A stretch of DNA of 8,646 nucleotides from an uncultured Pelosinus sp. (GCA_900550105.1 URQW01000108.1:1-8646); one strand, 5' to 3'; positions 1-7,386 are shown, counted from the stretch's first letter. Notes: a model not told the origin generated them from the sequence alone. Numbers and translations are program-made.

Positions 1-987
1 GGTACAGCCAACACATTAGTTCACTTAAAAGGCAGAGGGATTGTTTTAAGAGAGCCTTCTGTTGTTGCGATACAAAAAGATACTGGGGAAATTTTGGCTG
101 TTGGTGAAGAGGCAAAACAAATGATTGGACGAACTCCTGGCAATATTGTAGCGATTCGCCCGTTAAAAGATGGTGTTATTGCTGATTTTGATGTAACCCA
201 ATCGATGTTAAAATATTTTATTGGTAAAACAATTGATACAAAATCTTTTGTCCGTCCGCGTGTTGTTGTTGGCGTGCCGAGCGGTGTTACGGAAGTAGAA
301 AAACGTGCCGTAATCGACGCAACGATCCAAGCTGGCGCCAGAGAAGCTTATTTAATTGAAGAGCCAATGGCTGCAGCCATTGGTGCCGGTCTGCCTGTTC
401 ACGAACCGACAGGCAATATGGTTGTTGATATCGGTGGCGGTACAACGGAAGTTGCTGTTATTTCTCTTGGCGGTATTGTAACAAGTCGGTCGATTCGTAT
501 TGGCGGCGATGAAATGGACGAGGCCATTGTACAGTACATTAAGCGTACTTATAACTTAATGATTGGCGAACGTACGGCCGAAGAAATTAAAATTACAATT
601 GGTGCTGCTCTCACACTGCCCAAGGATGAAGTTCTTGATATTCGTGGCCGTGATCTTGTATCAGGGTTACCTAAAACACTTACAATTCGTGCTAGTGAAG
701 TACAGCATGCTTTAAGTGAGCCGGTTTTTGGCATCGTAGAAGCTGTGAAAGTTACTTTAGAGAAAACACCGCCAGAACTTGCTTCTGATATTATGGATCG
801 TGGTATTGTTATGACTGGCGGGGGATCGCTTCTGCGTGGTCTCGATCGGTTATTGAGCAATGAAACAGGTATGCCTGTGCATATTGCCGAAGATGCGCTT
901 TCTTGTGTAGCAAATGGAACAGGCAAGGCCATTGAAAGTATCGATATGCTGAAACGGGTCCTGATGACACCGAAACGACTTGGTTAG
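1..987 (+). CDS. mreB: Rod shape-determining actin homologue MreB (5' end missing)
   Basis: Bacterial actin that forms membrane-bound filaments under the inner membrane and directs the side-wall peptidoglycan machinery. The reading frame is open from base 1. The first visible residues, GTANT, are the end of the phosphate-1 loop (DLGTANT), so only about a dozen N-terminal residues, including any amphipathic membrane helix, lie outside the window. 328 residues are visible, against about 335-345 for the family. Visible motifs, in window residue numbers, are EEPMAAAIGAGL near 120-131, the phosphate-2 motif DIGGGTTE at 143-150, and the adenosine-contact motif MTGGGS at 271-276. A TTG at 94 could be mistaken for a start, but conserved MreB sequence continues upstream of it. 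mreC follows after 15 bases, so the two are probably co-transcribed. Identification is secure. MreB and Mbl-type paralogues cannot be told apart here except by the mreCD context, which favours MreB. Confidence 0.97.
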   Translation, partial: GTANTLVHLKGRGIVLREPSVVAIQKDTGEILAVGEEAKQMIGRTPGNIVAIRPLKDGVIADFDVTQSMLKYFIGKTIDTKSFVRPRVVVGVPSGVTEVEKRAVIDATIQAGAREAYLIEEPMAAAIGAGLPVHEPTGNMVVDIGGGTTEVAVISLGGIVTSRSIRIGGDEMDEAIVQYIKRTYNLMIGERTAEEIKITIGAALTLPKDEVLDIRGRDLVSGLPKTLTIRASEVQHALSEPVFGIVEAVKVTLEKTPPELASDIMDRGIVMTGGGSLLRGLDRLLSNETGMPVHIAEDALSCVANGTGKAIESIDMLKRVLMTPKRLG

Positions 988-994
988 GAAGGAG
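986..994 (+). promoter_or_regulatory. Ribosome binding site fixing the GTG start of mreC
   Basis: AGGAAGGAG overlaps the mreB TAG stop. Its AAGGAG core ends 8 bases before the GTG at 1003, which supports that non-ATG start. No in-frame ATG lies at a better distance. Confidence 0.75.
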
Positions 995-1002
995 TCTTTC
1001 CA

Positions 1003-1947
1003 GTGCGATTTTTTGGCAAAAAGACCATAGTTTTGGTTGTCATCTTGTGTACCATTTTGCTCTTGGCTAGTGCTTCTGTGCACAAAAAATTCCAATTTTC
1101 GTTTATGGATCAAGCCTTAACAACTGTTTTATCACCCTTTGAGTATGTTTTTTCTCAAGTTGGTTACGGGATCCGACATACTGTAGCAGCGACAACAGAA
1201 ATTTTTACAGTGTATCAGGAAAATCAGCGTCTTAAAAGTGAAATTGAAGCAAGTCGGCAGCAAAATGCCGATATGACAGAAATTACTGCTGAAAATGATC
1301 GGTTGAAACTAATGCTTGATTATAAGAAGCAGGCAACACAGTTTGATCTTGTTGCAGCCACTGTCATTGCTCGTGATCCAGGTACCTGGACGAGTATCAT
1401 TGTTATTAATAAAGGGACGAATGACGGTCTTACGAAAGATATGCCTGTCGTTACGCCCCAAGGTCTTGTCGGTAATGTTGTGCAAGTTTTTGGCTCTACG
1501 GCAAAAGTTCAGCTTCTACTAGATCCTCGCAGCGCAGTCGGCGCCTTAAATCAAAGGTCAGAATCGCGTGTTGCCGGTATTGTGGAAGGCAGTGGGGCGA
1601 ATCATAATGCACCGCGTATGGTGAATTTGTCACGCGATGCTGATATTGTTGCCGGTGATCATATTGTTACATCGGGGTTTGGCGGCCTATATCCTAAAGG
1701 GATTTCTGTCGGCGACGTCATTGATATCGCGAATGATGAAGGCGGCTTGTTAAAATATGCGGTGTTAAAGCCTGCTGTTGATTTTGATCGATTAGAAGAA
1801 GTATTTATTATTGTTCACTCTCGTGAGCCTATTCCTGTTTTACCGTCGGTTAAACCAAATAGCGCTTCTGGGACCACTGCCGCCGATCCGACAGGAAAAC
1901 TGTCGGAAGCTGCTAAGGATGCAGCGAAGGGAGCGGTGAAACCATGA
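1003..1947 (+). CDS. mreC: Rod shape-determining protein MreC
   Basis: Membrane-anchored scaffold of the elongasome. It links MreB filaments to PBP2/RodA and is thought to activate PBP2. The 314-residue protein has a short basic N-terminus (RFFGKK), one membrane segment at about residues 8-26, and a coiled coil at about 66-108 (repeated E/L/K heptads, e.g. QENQRLKSEIEA). The periplasmic beta-barrel MreC domain runs from about 115 to 272 and includes DPGTWTSIIVINKGTNDGL, VTPQGLVG and the late SGFGGLYPKGISVG segment typical of the family. A low-complexity Ala/Lys/Pro/Ser tail covers roughly 280-314. The start is GTG, chosen for its strong upstream Shine-Dalgarno. The stop overlaps the mreD start as ATGA at 1944-1947, which points to translational coupling. 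Identification rests on domain pattern and gene order. Confidence 0.96.
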   Translation: MRFFGKKTIVLVVILCTILLLASASVHKKFQFSFMDQALTTVLSPFEYVFSQVGYGIRHTVAATTEIFTVYQENQRLKSEIEASRQQNADMTEITAENDRLKLMLDYKKQATQFDLVAATVIARDPGTWTSIIVINKGTNDGLTKDMPVVTPQGLVGNVVQVFGSTAKVQLLLDPRSAVGALNQRSESRVAGIVEGSGANHNAPRMVNLSRDADIVAGDHIVTSGFGGLYPKGISVGDVIDIANDEGGLLKYAVLKPAVDFDRLEEVFIIVHSREPIPVLPSVKPNSASGTTAADPTGKLSEAAKDAAKGAVKP

Positions 1948-2438
1948 AAATCCTTCGCTGGATCATGGTGATTATGCTGGGGTTTGTGATTCAGTGTGCC
2001 CTTTTGCCGATCATTACAATTAACGGAGTCAAGCCAGATTTGCTCATGATTATGACTTTAGCAACAGGGCTGTTGCTGGGCAAGGAAAAAGGCGTTGCTG
2101 TTGGCTTCTTTACAGGTCTTACGGCAGATCTCGCCTCAGGCGGTTTATTTGGCTGTCATGTTTTAGCGAAAATGTTGATCGGTTATGGCGCAGGCATGCT
2201 AGAACGGCAGGTTTTTAAAGAACACTTTTTACTTCCCCTGATGGCGGTCATTGTTGCGACTTTCGTGCATAATATTTTCTACATTTTTATGGTACTTCTT
2301 TTAGGATTTTCGTTTGAACTGGTTCCGTTTATAGTGTATAATTTCTTACCGCTACTTGCCTATAATGTTCTTGCTGCGATTCCAGTCCATCTTCTGATAT
2401 ATAAACTTAATTTAGAAGAGCTGCAGCGAGCGGATTAA
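1944..2438 (+). CDS. mreD: Rod shape-determining membrane protein MreD
   Basis: Integral membrane partner of MreC in the rod complex. It has no known catalytic activity. At 164 residues it is the usual MreD size and is almost wholly hydrophobic, with about five predicted membrane segments (roughly residues 5-25, 32-50, 54-72, 95-122 and 130-155). Family-like features are KPDLLMI after the first segment, GFFTGLTADLASGGLFG, then HVLAKMLIGY. The start ATG lies inside the mreC stop (ATGA), with AAGGGAG at 1927-1933 inside the end of mreC as the ribosome site. The protein ends with a short polar tail, EELQRAD. The family is poorly conserved, so the call leans on topology plus its position between mreC and mrdA. 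Confidence 0.94.
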   Translation: MKILRWIMVIMLGFVIQCALLPIITINGVKPDLLMIMTLATGLLLGKEKGVAVGFFTGLTADLASGGLFGCHVLAKMLIGYGAGMLERQVFKEHFLLPLMAVIVATFVHNIFYIFMVLLLGFSFELVPFIVYNFLPLLAYNVLAAIPVHLLIYKLNLEELQRAD

Positions 2439-2453
2439 CTGTGACAACGGGAA

Positions 2454-2459
2454 TATAAT
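2454..2459 (+). promoter_or_regulatory. Possible -10 box upstream of mrdA
   Basis: TATAAT lies 42 bases before the mrdA start, in the only sizeable gap (62 bases) of the mre-mrdA group. No TTGACA-like hexamer sits 16-18 bases upstream, and no terminator lies between mreD and mrdA. This could be an internal secondary promoter or chance in AT-rich sequence. Confidence 0.2.
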
Positions 2460-2500
2460 AGTATAGGCATTTTTTTATTAATCTGGGAAAGAGGGCTGTC

Positions 2501-4291
2501 ATGTTAATCAAACGCACTCATCGTTTAGATGTATTTTTCATAATCATTGTTTTGGTGTTTGCCGCGCTGATTAGCCGTCTTACCTTTTTACAGATCCTGC
2601 AAGGTAAAAATTATGAGCGGCTTGCCGATGGCAATCGTATACGTTTGATTCCCATAATGGCGCCACGAGGCAATTTTTACGATCGGAACGGTAATTCGCT
2701 AGTAACAAGTCGACCAGGCTTTACGGTATCAATTATGCCAACGTCAGGACCTCTCTCTAATGAAGTGATTCAAAAATTGGCAGCGATTCTCGGTATGACT
2801 CCAGAGGAAGTACGAGCAAAGGCAAGTCAGCCAACGCAAAATTTCGAGCCAATTCGCATAAAAAATGATATTGGCCCAGATGTTGTAACGAAAATTGAAG
2901 AGCGTCGCAGCGAAATGCCTGGTGTTATGATCGAAATTCAACCGATTCGTAGCTATGTTTATAATGAATTGGCAGCTCATGTATTTGGTTATGTAAGTGA
3001 AATCAATGACTCTGAATTAGAAACAAAGAAAAAAGACGGCTATAAGATGGGCGATATTATTGGTAAATTTGGCTTAGAAAAAGTTTATGATAAAGAAATT
3101 CGTGGGGTTGACGGCGGCGATCAAGTAGAAGTCGATGTAACTGGACGGCCTGTTCAAGTACTGGGGAAAAAAGAACCTATTCCTGGGAAGAATCTTGTAC
3201 TGACTATTGATGCTAATATTCAGAAAGCCGCGGAAGATGCGATTGATAAACAACTTGCATATTTGCAGGCTCGTACGCAATTTAAAAAAGCAAAAGCGGC
3301 CAGCGCTGTTGTTCTAAATCCTAAGACCGGCGAAATTTTAGCGATGGTGTCGCGACCTACTTTTAATCCGAACTTATTTAGCACAGGAATTTCCTCAAAA
3401 GATTGGAAAGTGTTAAATGAAAATCCCTTTAATCCTATGGATAATAAAGCCATTTCTGGTGAATATCCGCCAGGTTCGACGTTTAAAGTTGTTACTGGTA
3501 CAGCTGCTTTGGAACTTGGTAAAGTAACACCAGAAGAAAAAATTCTTGATACAGGAAAACACTGGATTATTCCAAAGGGAAATTCGGAGGGCGAGGCTCT
3601 TGGCTGGATTAGTTTCCAAGAAGCTTTGGCCAAATCTGATAATGTTTACTTTTATGAAATGGGTAATCGGTTAGGTATTGATAATTTAGAGAAATACGCG
3701 CGAAACTTTGGTCTTGGCGTACCTACCGGGATTAATCTTCCTGGTGAAGCTGAGGGACTTGTAGCCAATAAAGCCTATAAAGAAAAAGTATATGGCGAAG
3801 ACTGGTATTTGTCGGAAACTTTTGATGCTGCAATTGGTCAGGGATTTCAATTAGCTACACCCCTTCAGGTTGCTCAGATTATGGAACAGATTGCCAATGG
3901 AGGTCATCGCTATCGGCCTTATCTTGTGAGTAAAATGACTGGAAATAATGGTGAAACATTAAAATCTTTCAGTCCAGAAGAAACGGGTCGTGTAGATATT
4001 TCACCAAGAACGTTAAATCTGATCCGCGAATCTTTGCGCGATGTAGCGAAAGAAGGCGGTACAGCTGGTAGCATATTTCAAAACTTTCCAATTCAAATTG
4101 CTGGGAAAACGGGTACTGCCGAGAATCCCCATGGGAGTGATCACGGCTGGTTTGCTGCCTATGCTCCCTATGACGATCCCGAGGTGGTTGTAGTTGTCAT
4201 GGTTGAACAAGGCGGTTTTGGTACCTCCTCGGCTGCGCCAATTGCTCGCAGTATTTTTGAAGCCGCTTTTCATTTACCGTCGCAGCCTTAA
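2501..4291 (+). CDS. mrdA: Penicillin-binding protein 2, elongasome transpeptidase
   Basis: Class B PBP that cross-links new side-wall peptidoglycan in the periplasm and pairs with the SEDS polymerase RodA. The 596-residue protein has a basic N-terminus, one membrane anchor at about residues 10-31, and the pedestal/dimerisation domain starting with APRGNFYDRNG at 54-64. The transpeptidase domain covers about 260-590. All three active-site motifs are intact: S326-T-F-K329 in the GEYPPGSTFK context (acylated serine 326), S379-D-N381, and K536-T-G-T539 in AGKTGTAENPHG. The AYAPYDDPEVVVVVMVE strand after KTGT is typical of PBP2. The start ATG has an AAGAGGG ribosome site at 2489-2495. An intrinsic terminator directly follows, so this is the last gene of its unit. 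MrdA is preferred over FtsI or SpoVD because of the mreBCD context and the absence of a C-terminal PASTA domain. Confidence 0.96.
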   Translation: MLIKRTHRLDVFFIIIVLVFAALISRLTFLQILQGKNYERLADGNRIRLIPIMAPRGNFYDRNGNSLVTSRPGFTVSIMPTSGPLSNEVIQKLAAILGMTPEEVRAKASQPTQNFEPIRIKNDIGPDVVTKIEERRSEMPGVMIEIQPIRSYVYNELAAHVFGYVSEINDSELETKKKDGYKMGDIIGKFGLEKVYDKEIRGVDGGDQVEVDVTGRPVQVLGKKEPIPGKNLVLTIDANIQKAAEDAIDKQLAYLQARTQFKKAKAASAVVLNPKTGEILAMVSRPTFNPNLFSTGISSKDWKVLNENPFNPMDNKAISGEYPPGSTFKVVTGTAALELGKVTPEEKILDTGKHWIIPKGNSEGEALGWISFQEALAKSDNVYFYEMGNRLGIDNLEKYARNFGLGVPTGINLPGEAEGLVANKAYKEKVYGEDWYLSETFDAAIGQGFQLATPLQVAQIMEQIANGGHRYRPYLVSKMTGNNGETLKSFSPEETGRVDISPRTLNLIRESLRDVAKEGGTAGSIFQNFPIQIAGKTGTAENPHGSDHGWFAAYAPYDDPEVVVVVMVEQGGFGTSSAAPIARSIFEAAFHLPSQP

Positions 4292-4297
4292 TTACTG

Positions 4298-4321
4298 AAA
4301 GACCCGCTTATGCGGGTTTTT
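4298..4321 (+). terminator. Intrinsic terminator after mrdA
   Basis: The stem ACCCGC (4302-4307) pairs perfectly with GCGGGT (4312-4317) around a TTAT loop. The flanking AAAG/TTTT extends the stem (one G-U pair) and supplies the U-tract at 4317-4321. It lies 7 bases after the mrdA stop and separates mreBCD-mrdA from the min genes. Confidence 0.85.
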
Positions 4322-4381
4322 CTCATGGAAAAAGAATATAATCATCAGAAGGAGATCAGCGAAAGAAAGCGAATCTTCTAC

Positions 4382-4410
4382 CTGAGTATAATCTTTTTAT
4401 TTGTTATAAT
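4382..4410 (+). promoter_or_regulatory. Candidate promoter region of the minCDE-rodA unit
   Basis: Just upstream of minC are two TATAAT hexamers, at 4387-4392 and 4405-4410. The second is an extended -10 (TGTTATAAT, 4402-4410), with a weak -35-like CTGAGT at 4382-4387 spaced by 17 bases. Use of the second would start the mRNA about 8-9 bases before the ATG, at the Shine-Dalgarno itself. Use of the first gives a leader of about 25-28 bases but has no visible -35. A third TATAAT at 4337-4342 also lacks a -35. Position after a terminator supports a promoter somewhere here; which box is used is not resolved. Confidence 0.45.
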
Positions 4411-4425
4411 GTAGGAGAACGCACT

Positions 4426-5070
4426 ATGCGCAAAACCGTTGTTTTCAAAGGGTATCGAGATGGAATTGAACTTATTATTGATCAATCGGCTGATTTTAGC
4501 GCAATTCTCGCCCAACTGCGTACGAAACTAGAATCAGCGGCTAACTTTTTTATGGCTGGCGCTGTTGTAAAAGTACCGACAGCACCCGAAACTTTTTCCG
4601 AAAGCCAAAAAGGACAACTTTACAGCTTACTGGCGGATTATGGCCTTACGATGCAAGAAGTGGTTCCTGATGAGTCTGCGGCTTTGTCTGAAAAAGAATT
4701 AGATACGTCCGATGAATTTTTGGGATCAGAAAGCTACCAAACAAATGCTCTTGTTGTGCGTAAAACTTTGCGCAGCGGGCAGGTTATAAAATATACAGGA
4801 TCTGTTGTTATTTTAGGGGATGTAAATCCCGGCGCGGAAGTGGTTGCTGACGAAGATATTATGATTTTCGGTGTTTGCCGCGGCATTGTTCATGCTGGTG
4901 CCAGCGGTAATGAGGCAGCTACGATTATGGCGAATCGTCTTCAGGCAATGCAGATCCGCATTGCTGGTTTGATTGCTCGTGCGCCTGATGAGAGACTTGA
5001 GCCGCCTGGTTGCAGCGAATTGGCGCGGATTGTTGAAGGCCAAGTTGTTATTGAACCTGTAAATAAATAA
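4426..5070 (+). CDS. minC: Septum site-determining protein MinC
   Basis: FtsZ-ring inhibitor recruited to the membrane by MinD, preventing division near the poles. The 214-residue protein has an N-terminal FtsZ-antagonist domain (about residues 1-85) and an acidic, poorly conserved linker (about 82-105). The C-terminal beta-helix domain (about 107-212) mediates dimerisation and MinD binding. The C-domain carries the hallmark R116-S-G-Q119 followed by GSVVILGDVNPGAEV at 125-139 and DIMIFGVCRGIVHAG. The ATG start has TAGGAGAA at 4412-4419 at good spacing. It is the first gene after a terminator, followed by minD with the stop inside the minD ribosome site. Length and domain order are standard. 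Confidence 0.95.
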   Translation: MRKTVVFKGYRDGIELIIDQSADFSAILAQLRTKLESAANFFMAGAVVKVPTAPETFSESQKGQLYSLLADYGLTMQEVVPDESAALSEKELDTSDEFLGSESYQTNALVVRKTLRSGQVIKYTGSVVILGDVNPGAEVVADEDIMIFGVCRGIVHAGASGNEAATIMANRLQAMQIRIAGLIARAPDERLEPPGCSELARIVEGQVVIEPVNK

Positions 5071-5085
5071 GGGGGACCACGCTAG

Positions 5086-5877
5086 ATGGGTGAAGTAATT
5101 GTAATTACATCAGGCAAGGGCGGCGTAGGAAAAACTACTACTACAGCCAATTTGGGCACAGGATTTGCGTTACTTGGTAAAAAAGTTGTACTAATTGACG
5201 CTGATATTGGGTTACGGAATCTTGATGTAGTAATGGGACTAGAAAACCGAATTGTCTATGATCTTGTTGATGTCACAGAAGGTCATTGTCGGCTGAAACA
5301 AGCTTTAATTCGTGATAAACGTTATGAGAATTTGTATTTATTGCCTGCGGCGCAGACGCGTGATAAAAATGCTGTGAATCCTGAACAGATGAAAGCGCTT
5401 TGTGCAGAGCTGACAGAGGAATTTGATTATGTGTTAATTGACTGTCCTGCTGGCATTGAACAAGGCTTTAAGAATGCGATTGCTGGTGCTGATCGCGCTA
5501 TTATTGTTACAACGCCGGAGGTATCAGCAGTACGTGATGCTGACCGAATCATTGGGTTATTGGAATCAGAAGGAAAAAATGGACCTAAGTTGATTGTAAA
5601 TCGAATTCGGCCGCAAATGGTTAAAAAAGGCGATATGATGGATATTGATGATATTATTGAAATCTTATCCATTGATTTATTAGGCATTATACCGGAAGAT
5701 GAGTATATTGTTGTATCAACAAATCGTGGTGAACCGGCTGTTGTGAATCCAGTTTCACTTGCTAGTACAGCCTACAAAAATATTGTTCGCCGTTTGATTG
5801 GTGAAAATGTGCCGTTGATGGATTTAACGGTTCATGAAGGCTTTTTAGATCGACTGAAAAAATTATTTGGTATGTAA
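5086..5877 (+). CDS. minD: Septum site-determining ATPase MinD
   Basis: Membrane-binding ATPase of the ParA/MinD family. In its ATP form it dimerises on the membrane and recruits MinC; MinE stimulates its hydrolysis and release. The 263-residue protein has the deviant Walker A motif GKGGVGKT (signature K11 and K16), switch I LIDADIGLRNLDVVMG with D38 and D40, and a Walker-B-like strand VLIDCPAGI. It ends in the amphipathic membrane-targeting helix GFLDRLKKLFGM, so membrane cycling should be intact. The ATG at 5086 follows AAGGGGGA (5069-5076), which overlaps the minC stop. minE begins 12 bases after the minD stop. Presence of both MinC and MinE beside it separates this from generic ParA or FlhG relatives. 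Confidence 0.97.
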   Translation: MGEVIVITSGKGGVGKTTTTANLGTGFALLGKKVVLIDADIGLRNLDVVMGLENRIVYDLVDVTEGHCRLKQALIRDKRYENLYLLPAAQTRDKNAVNPEQMKALCAELTEEFDYVLIDCPAGIEQGFKNAIAGADRAIIVTTPEVSAVRDADRIIGLLESEGKNGPKLIVNRIRPQMVKKGDMMDIDDIIEILSIDLLGIIPEDEYIVVSTNRGEPAVVNPVSLASTAYKNIVRRLIGENVPLMDLTVHEGFLDRLKKLFGM

Positions 5878-5889
5878 GGAGGGTGCTTC

Positions 5890-6153
5890 ATGCTAAATTT
5901 GCTGCAAAAAATGTTTGGACCAAGTAAAGCTTCGTCTAAAGACATTGCTAAGGAGCGCCTACGCTTAGTTCTTGTTCATGATAGGGCGAGTGTTTCGCCT
6001 GAAGTACTTGAGCTGTTGAAAGAAGATATGATTCGTGTGATTTCAAAATACATGGATATTAATGAAGCGGAAATGGAAGTTAATTTTACGCAAGAAAGCA
6101 GCTCTGTCGCATTAATCGCGAACATTCCCGTCAATAGCATGAAACGCCGCTAA
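5890..6153 (+). CDS. minE: Cell division topological specificity factor MinE
   Basis: Small regulator that binds MinD and stimulates its ATPase, producing pole-to-pole oscillation or polar confinement of MinCD. The 87-residue protein has an N-terminal hydrophobic/basic membrane-contact segment (MLNLLQKMFG, 1-10). The MinD-activating stretch AKERLRLVLVHDR is at 20-32. The dimerising C-terminal domain includes LKEDMIRVISKYMDIN (43-58) and a final beta strand SSVALIANIP. This corresponds segment by segment to Escherichia coli MinE, which is 88 residues. AAGGAGGG at 5876-5883 overlaps the minD stop and gives a strong ribosome site. The gene is absent from Bacillus subtilis but found in many Clostridia and Negativicutes, which is a clue to lineage. 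Confidence 0.95.
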   Translation: MLNLLQKMFGPSKASSKDIAKERLRLVLVHDRASVSPEVLELLKEDMIRVISKYMDINEAEMEVNFTQESSSVALIANIPVNSMKRR

Positions 6154-6192
6154 GGGCGGCAGGCGGGAAAGATAAATATTTATTTTTAAGAT

Positions 6193-6198
6193 GGGGGG
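6193..6198 (+). promoter_or_regulatory. Unusual all-G ribosome binding site for rodA
   Basis: GGGGGG ends 8 bases before the GTG start at 6207. It can pair with the CCUCC anti-Shine-Dalgarno only with G-U wobble. An ATG at 6191 overlaps it but is out of frame with rodA. Non-ATG start plus non-canonical site suggest modest translation. Confidence 0.5.
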
Positions 6199-6206
6199 CA
6201 TTTACC

Positions 6207-7313
6207 GTGCTGAGTCAACGCCTGCTCCGCAATTTGGATTATGGATTGATTACAGTTACAGTACTTTTGCTGCTTATCAGTTTAGTTATTATTGGTAGTG
6301 CGACCCATATCAATACTCCGAGTGATGACCGTTACTGGTATGTACAGCGGCAAGGTATTTTTGCTGTAGTAAATGTTTTTATTATTTTTATTATGCTGCA
6401 TTTTGACTATAAGTCTTTGGGCCGTTGGGCCAATGTATTATATGGCGTTAATTTAGTTATGCTCTTAGCTGTTATGTTTTTAGGTCAATCGGCTCTTGGC
6501 GCTCAGCGATGGATTCAGATCGGGCCGATTAACTTACAGCCTTCTGAGTTTTCTAAATTGATCATGATTGTTTCGTTAGCCCATATGCTAGATAAACGAG
6601 AGGGGCATTTAAATACCTATCGGGAAATCTTACCGATTTTTGTCTATGTTGGGATTCCTTTTCTCCTTGTATTAAAACAGCCTGATTTAGGAACGGCGCT
6701 TGTCTTTGGTGCAATTCTTCTCGGAATGATTTTTATTGCTGGTGTGAGCATGAAACATCTTCTCACGTTAATGGGAGGCGCGTTAGCGTTAATGCCGATC
6801 TTCTGGCACTTTCTGAAAGATTATCAGAAAAAGCGTCTGACTGTTTTTATTGATCCGAATGTAGATCCTTTGGGATCAGGTTATCATATTATTCAGTCGA
6901 AAATTGCGATTGGTTCAGGCATGCTTTTTGGTAAGGGCCTTTTTGGCGGCACTCAAAGCCAATTGAATTTCTTGCCGGAAAATCATACTGACTTTATCTT
7001 TGCCGTCATTGGTGAAGAACTTGGCTTTATCGGTGCTGTTATTATTTTATTGTTGTATTTTCTCTTGCTTTATCGTGGTGTAAAAATAGCTGGCGTAGCC
7101 AGAGATAATTTTGGCATGATTTTGGCGACAGGAATTACCTCTATGCTGACCTTTCATGTTCTCGTAAATGTAGGTATGACGGCAGGCATTATGCCAGTAA
7201 CGGGAATTCCGTTGCCACTGATGAGCTATGGTGTTAGTTCACTTACGACAAATATGATTAGCATTGGTATACTGCTCAATATTTATATGCGGCGCCAAAA
7301 GATTCTGTTTTAA
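6207..7313 (+). CDS. rodA: SEDS peptidoglycan glycosyltransferase RodA
   Basis: Polytopic inner-membrane enzyme that polymerises lipid II into glycan strands for side-wall growth together with PBP2. The 368-residue protein has about ten hydrophobic segments. SEDS landmarks are A99-Q-R-W-I103, NLQPSEFSK ending in K117, KQPDLGT at 157-163, and the large extracellular loop DPLGSGYHIIQSKIAIGSG. LPENHTDFIFAVIGEELG carries the predicted catalytic aspartate D262, the same number as in E. coli RodA. GIMPVTGIPLPLMSYG lies near the C-terminus. The usual SYGGSS motif reads SYGVSS at 340-345. The GTG start is set by the reading frame and the G-rich site upstream. It follows minE by 53 bases without a terminator and is followed by one, so it is probably the last gene of the min unit. 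RodA is favoured over FtsW or SpoVE by overall resemblance and the mrdA neighbourhood. Confidence 0.93.
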   Translation: MLSQRLLRNLDYGLITVTVLLLLISLVIIGSATHINTPSDDRYWYVQRQGIFAVVNVFIIFIMLHFDYKSLGRWANVLYGVNLVMLLAVMFLGQSALGAQRWIQIGPINLQPSEFSKLIMIVSLAHMLDKREGHLNTYREILPIFVYVGIPFLLVLKQPDLGTALVFGAILLGMIFIAGVSMKHLLTLMGGALALMPIFWHFLKDYQKKRLTVFIDPNVDPLGSGYHIIQSKIAIGSGMLFGKGLFGGTQSQLNFLPENHTDFIFAVIGEELGFIGAVIILLLYFLLLYRGVKIAGVARDNFGMILATGITSMLTFHVLVNVGMTAGIMPVTGIPLPLMSYGVSSLTTNMISIGILLNIYMRRQKILF

Positions 7314-7337
7314 TTAGTTGAATGCTATTGTTTAGAA

Positions 7338-7367
7338 AAATATACAAGGCTACTTGTGTATTTTTTT
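7338..7367 (+). terminator. Intrinsic terminator after rodA
   Basis: AATATACAAG (7339-7348) pairs with CTTGTGTATT (7353-7362) around a GCTA loop, with one U-G wobble, and A-T pairs extend the base. A run of seven T follows at 7361-7367. It lies 24 bases after the rodA stop and insulates the sporulation genes from the min-rodA unit. The stem is AT-rich, so some read-through is possible. Confidence 0.8.
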
Positions 7368-7386
7368 ATTCTACGGTTAAAAAAAT

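Noticed and set aside
94..96. TTG at 94 as the start of a 297-residue MreB
   Set aside because: Conserved MreB sequence (GTANT, then IVLREPSVVAI) continues in frame up to base 1, so the gene begins before the window.
1316..1522. 68-codon same-strand ORF inside mreC
   Set aside because: Out-of-frame shadow of the conserved MreC barrel, with no Shine-Dalgarno and no recognisable protein features.
2439..2500. T-run at 2470-2477 as a terminator between mreD and mrdA
   Set aside because: No stable stem precedes the T-run, so read-through from mreBCD into mrdA is expected.
3220..3633. Antisense ORF of 137 codons within mrdA
   Set aside because: Runs opposite the catalytic part of PBP2, has no ribosome site or recognisable domain, and is explained by codon bias of the real gene. 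The same applies to the antisense ORFs within mreB, minC, minD and spoIVFA.
4325..4414. 29-codon ORF with a charged front (MEKEYNHQKEISERK) and a hydrophobic end (IFYLSIIFLFVIM)
   Set aside because: Its ATG sits directly on the terminator tail with no Shine-Dalgarno, and the hydrophobic part is simply the AT-rich promoter region of minC in translation. Conservation in relatives would reopen it.
6146..6160. GCCGC / GCGGC hairpin over the minE stop codon as a terminator
   Set aside because: The stem is only 5 bp and no T-run follows, so it is unlikely to stop transcription before rodA.
6172..6183. 12-bp perfect palindrome ATAAATATTTAT in the minE-rodA gap
   Set aside because: All A/T sequence gives such palindromes easily by chance, and it has no promoter-like partner or second copy in the window.
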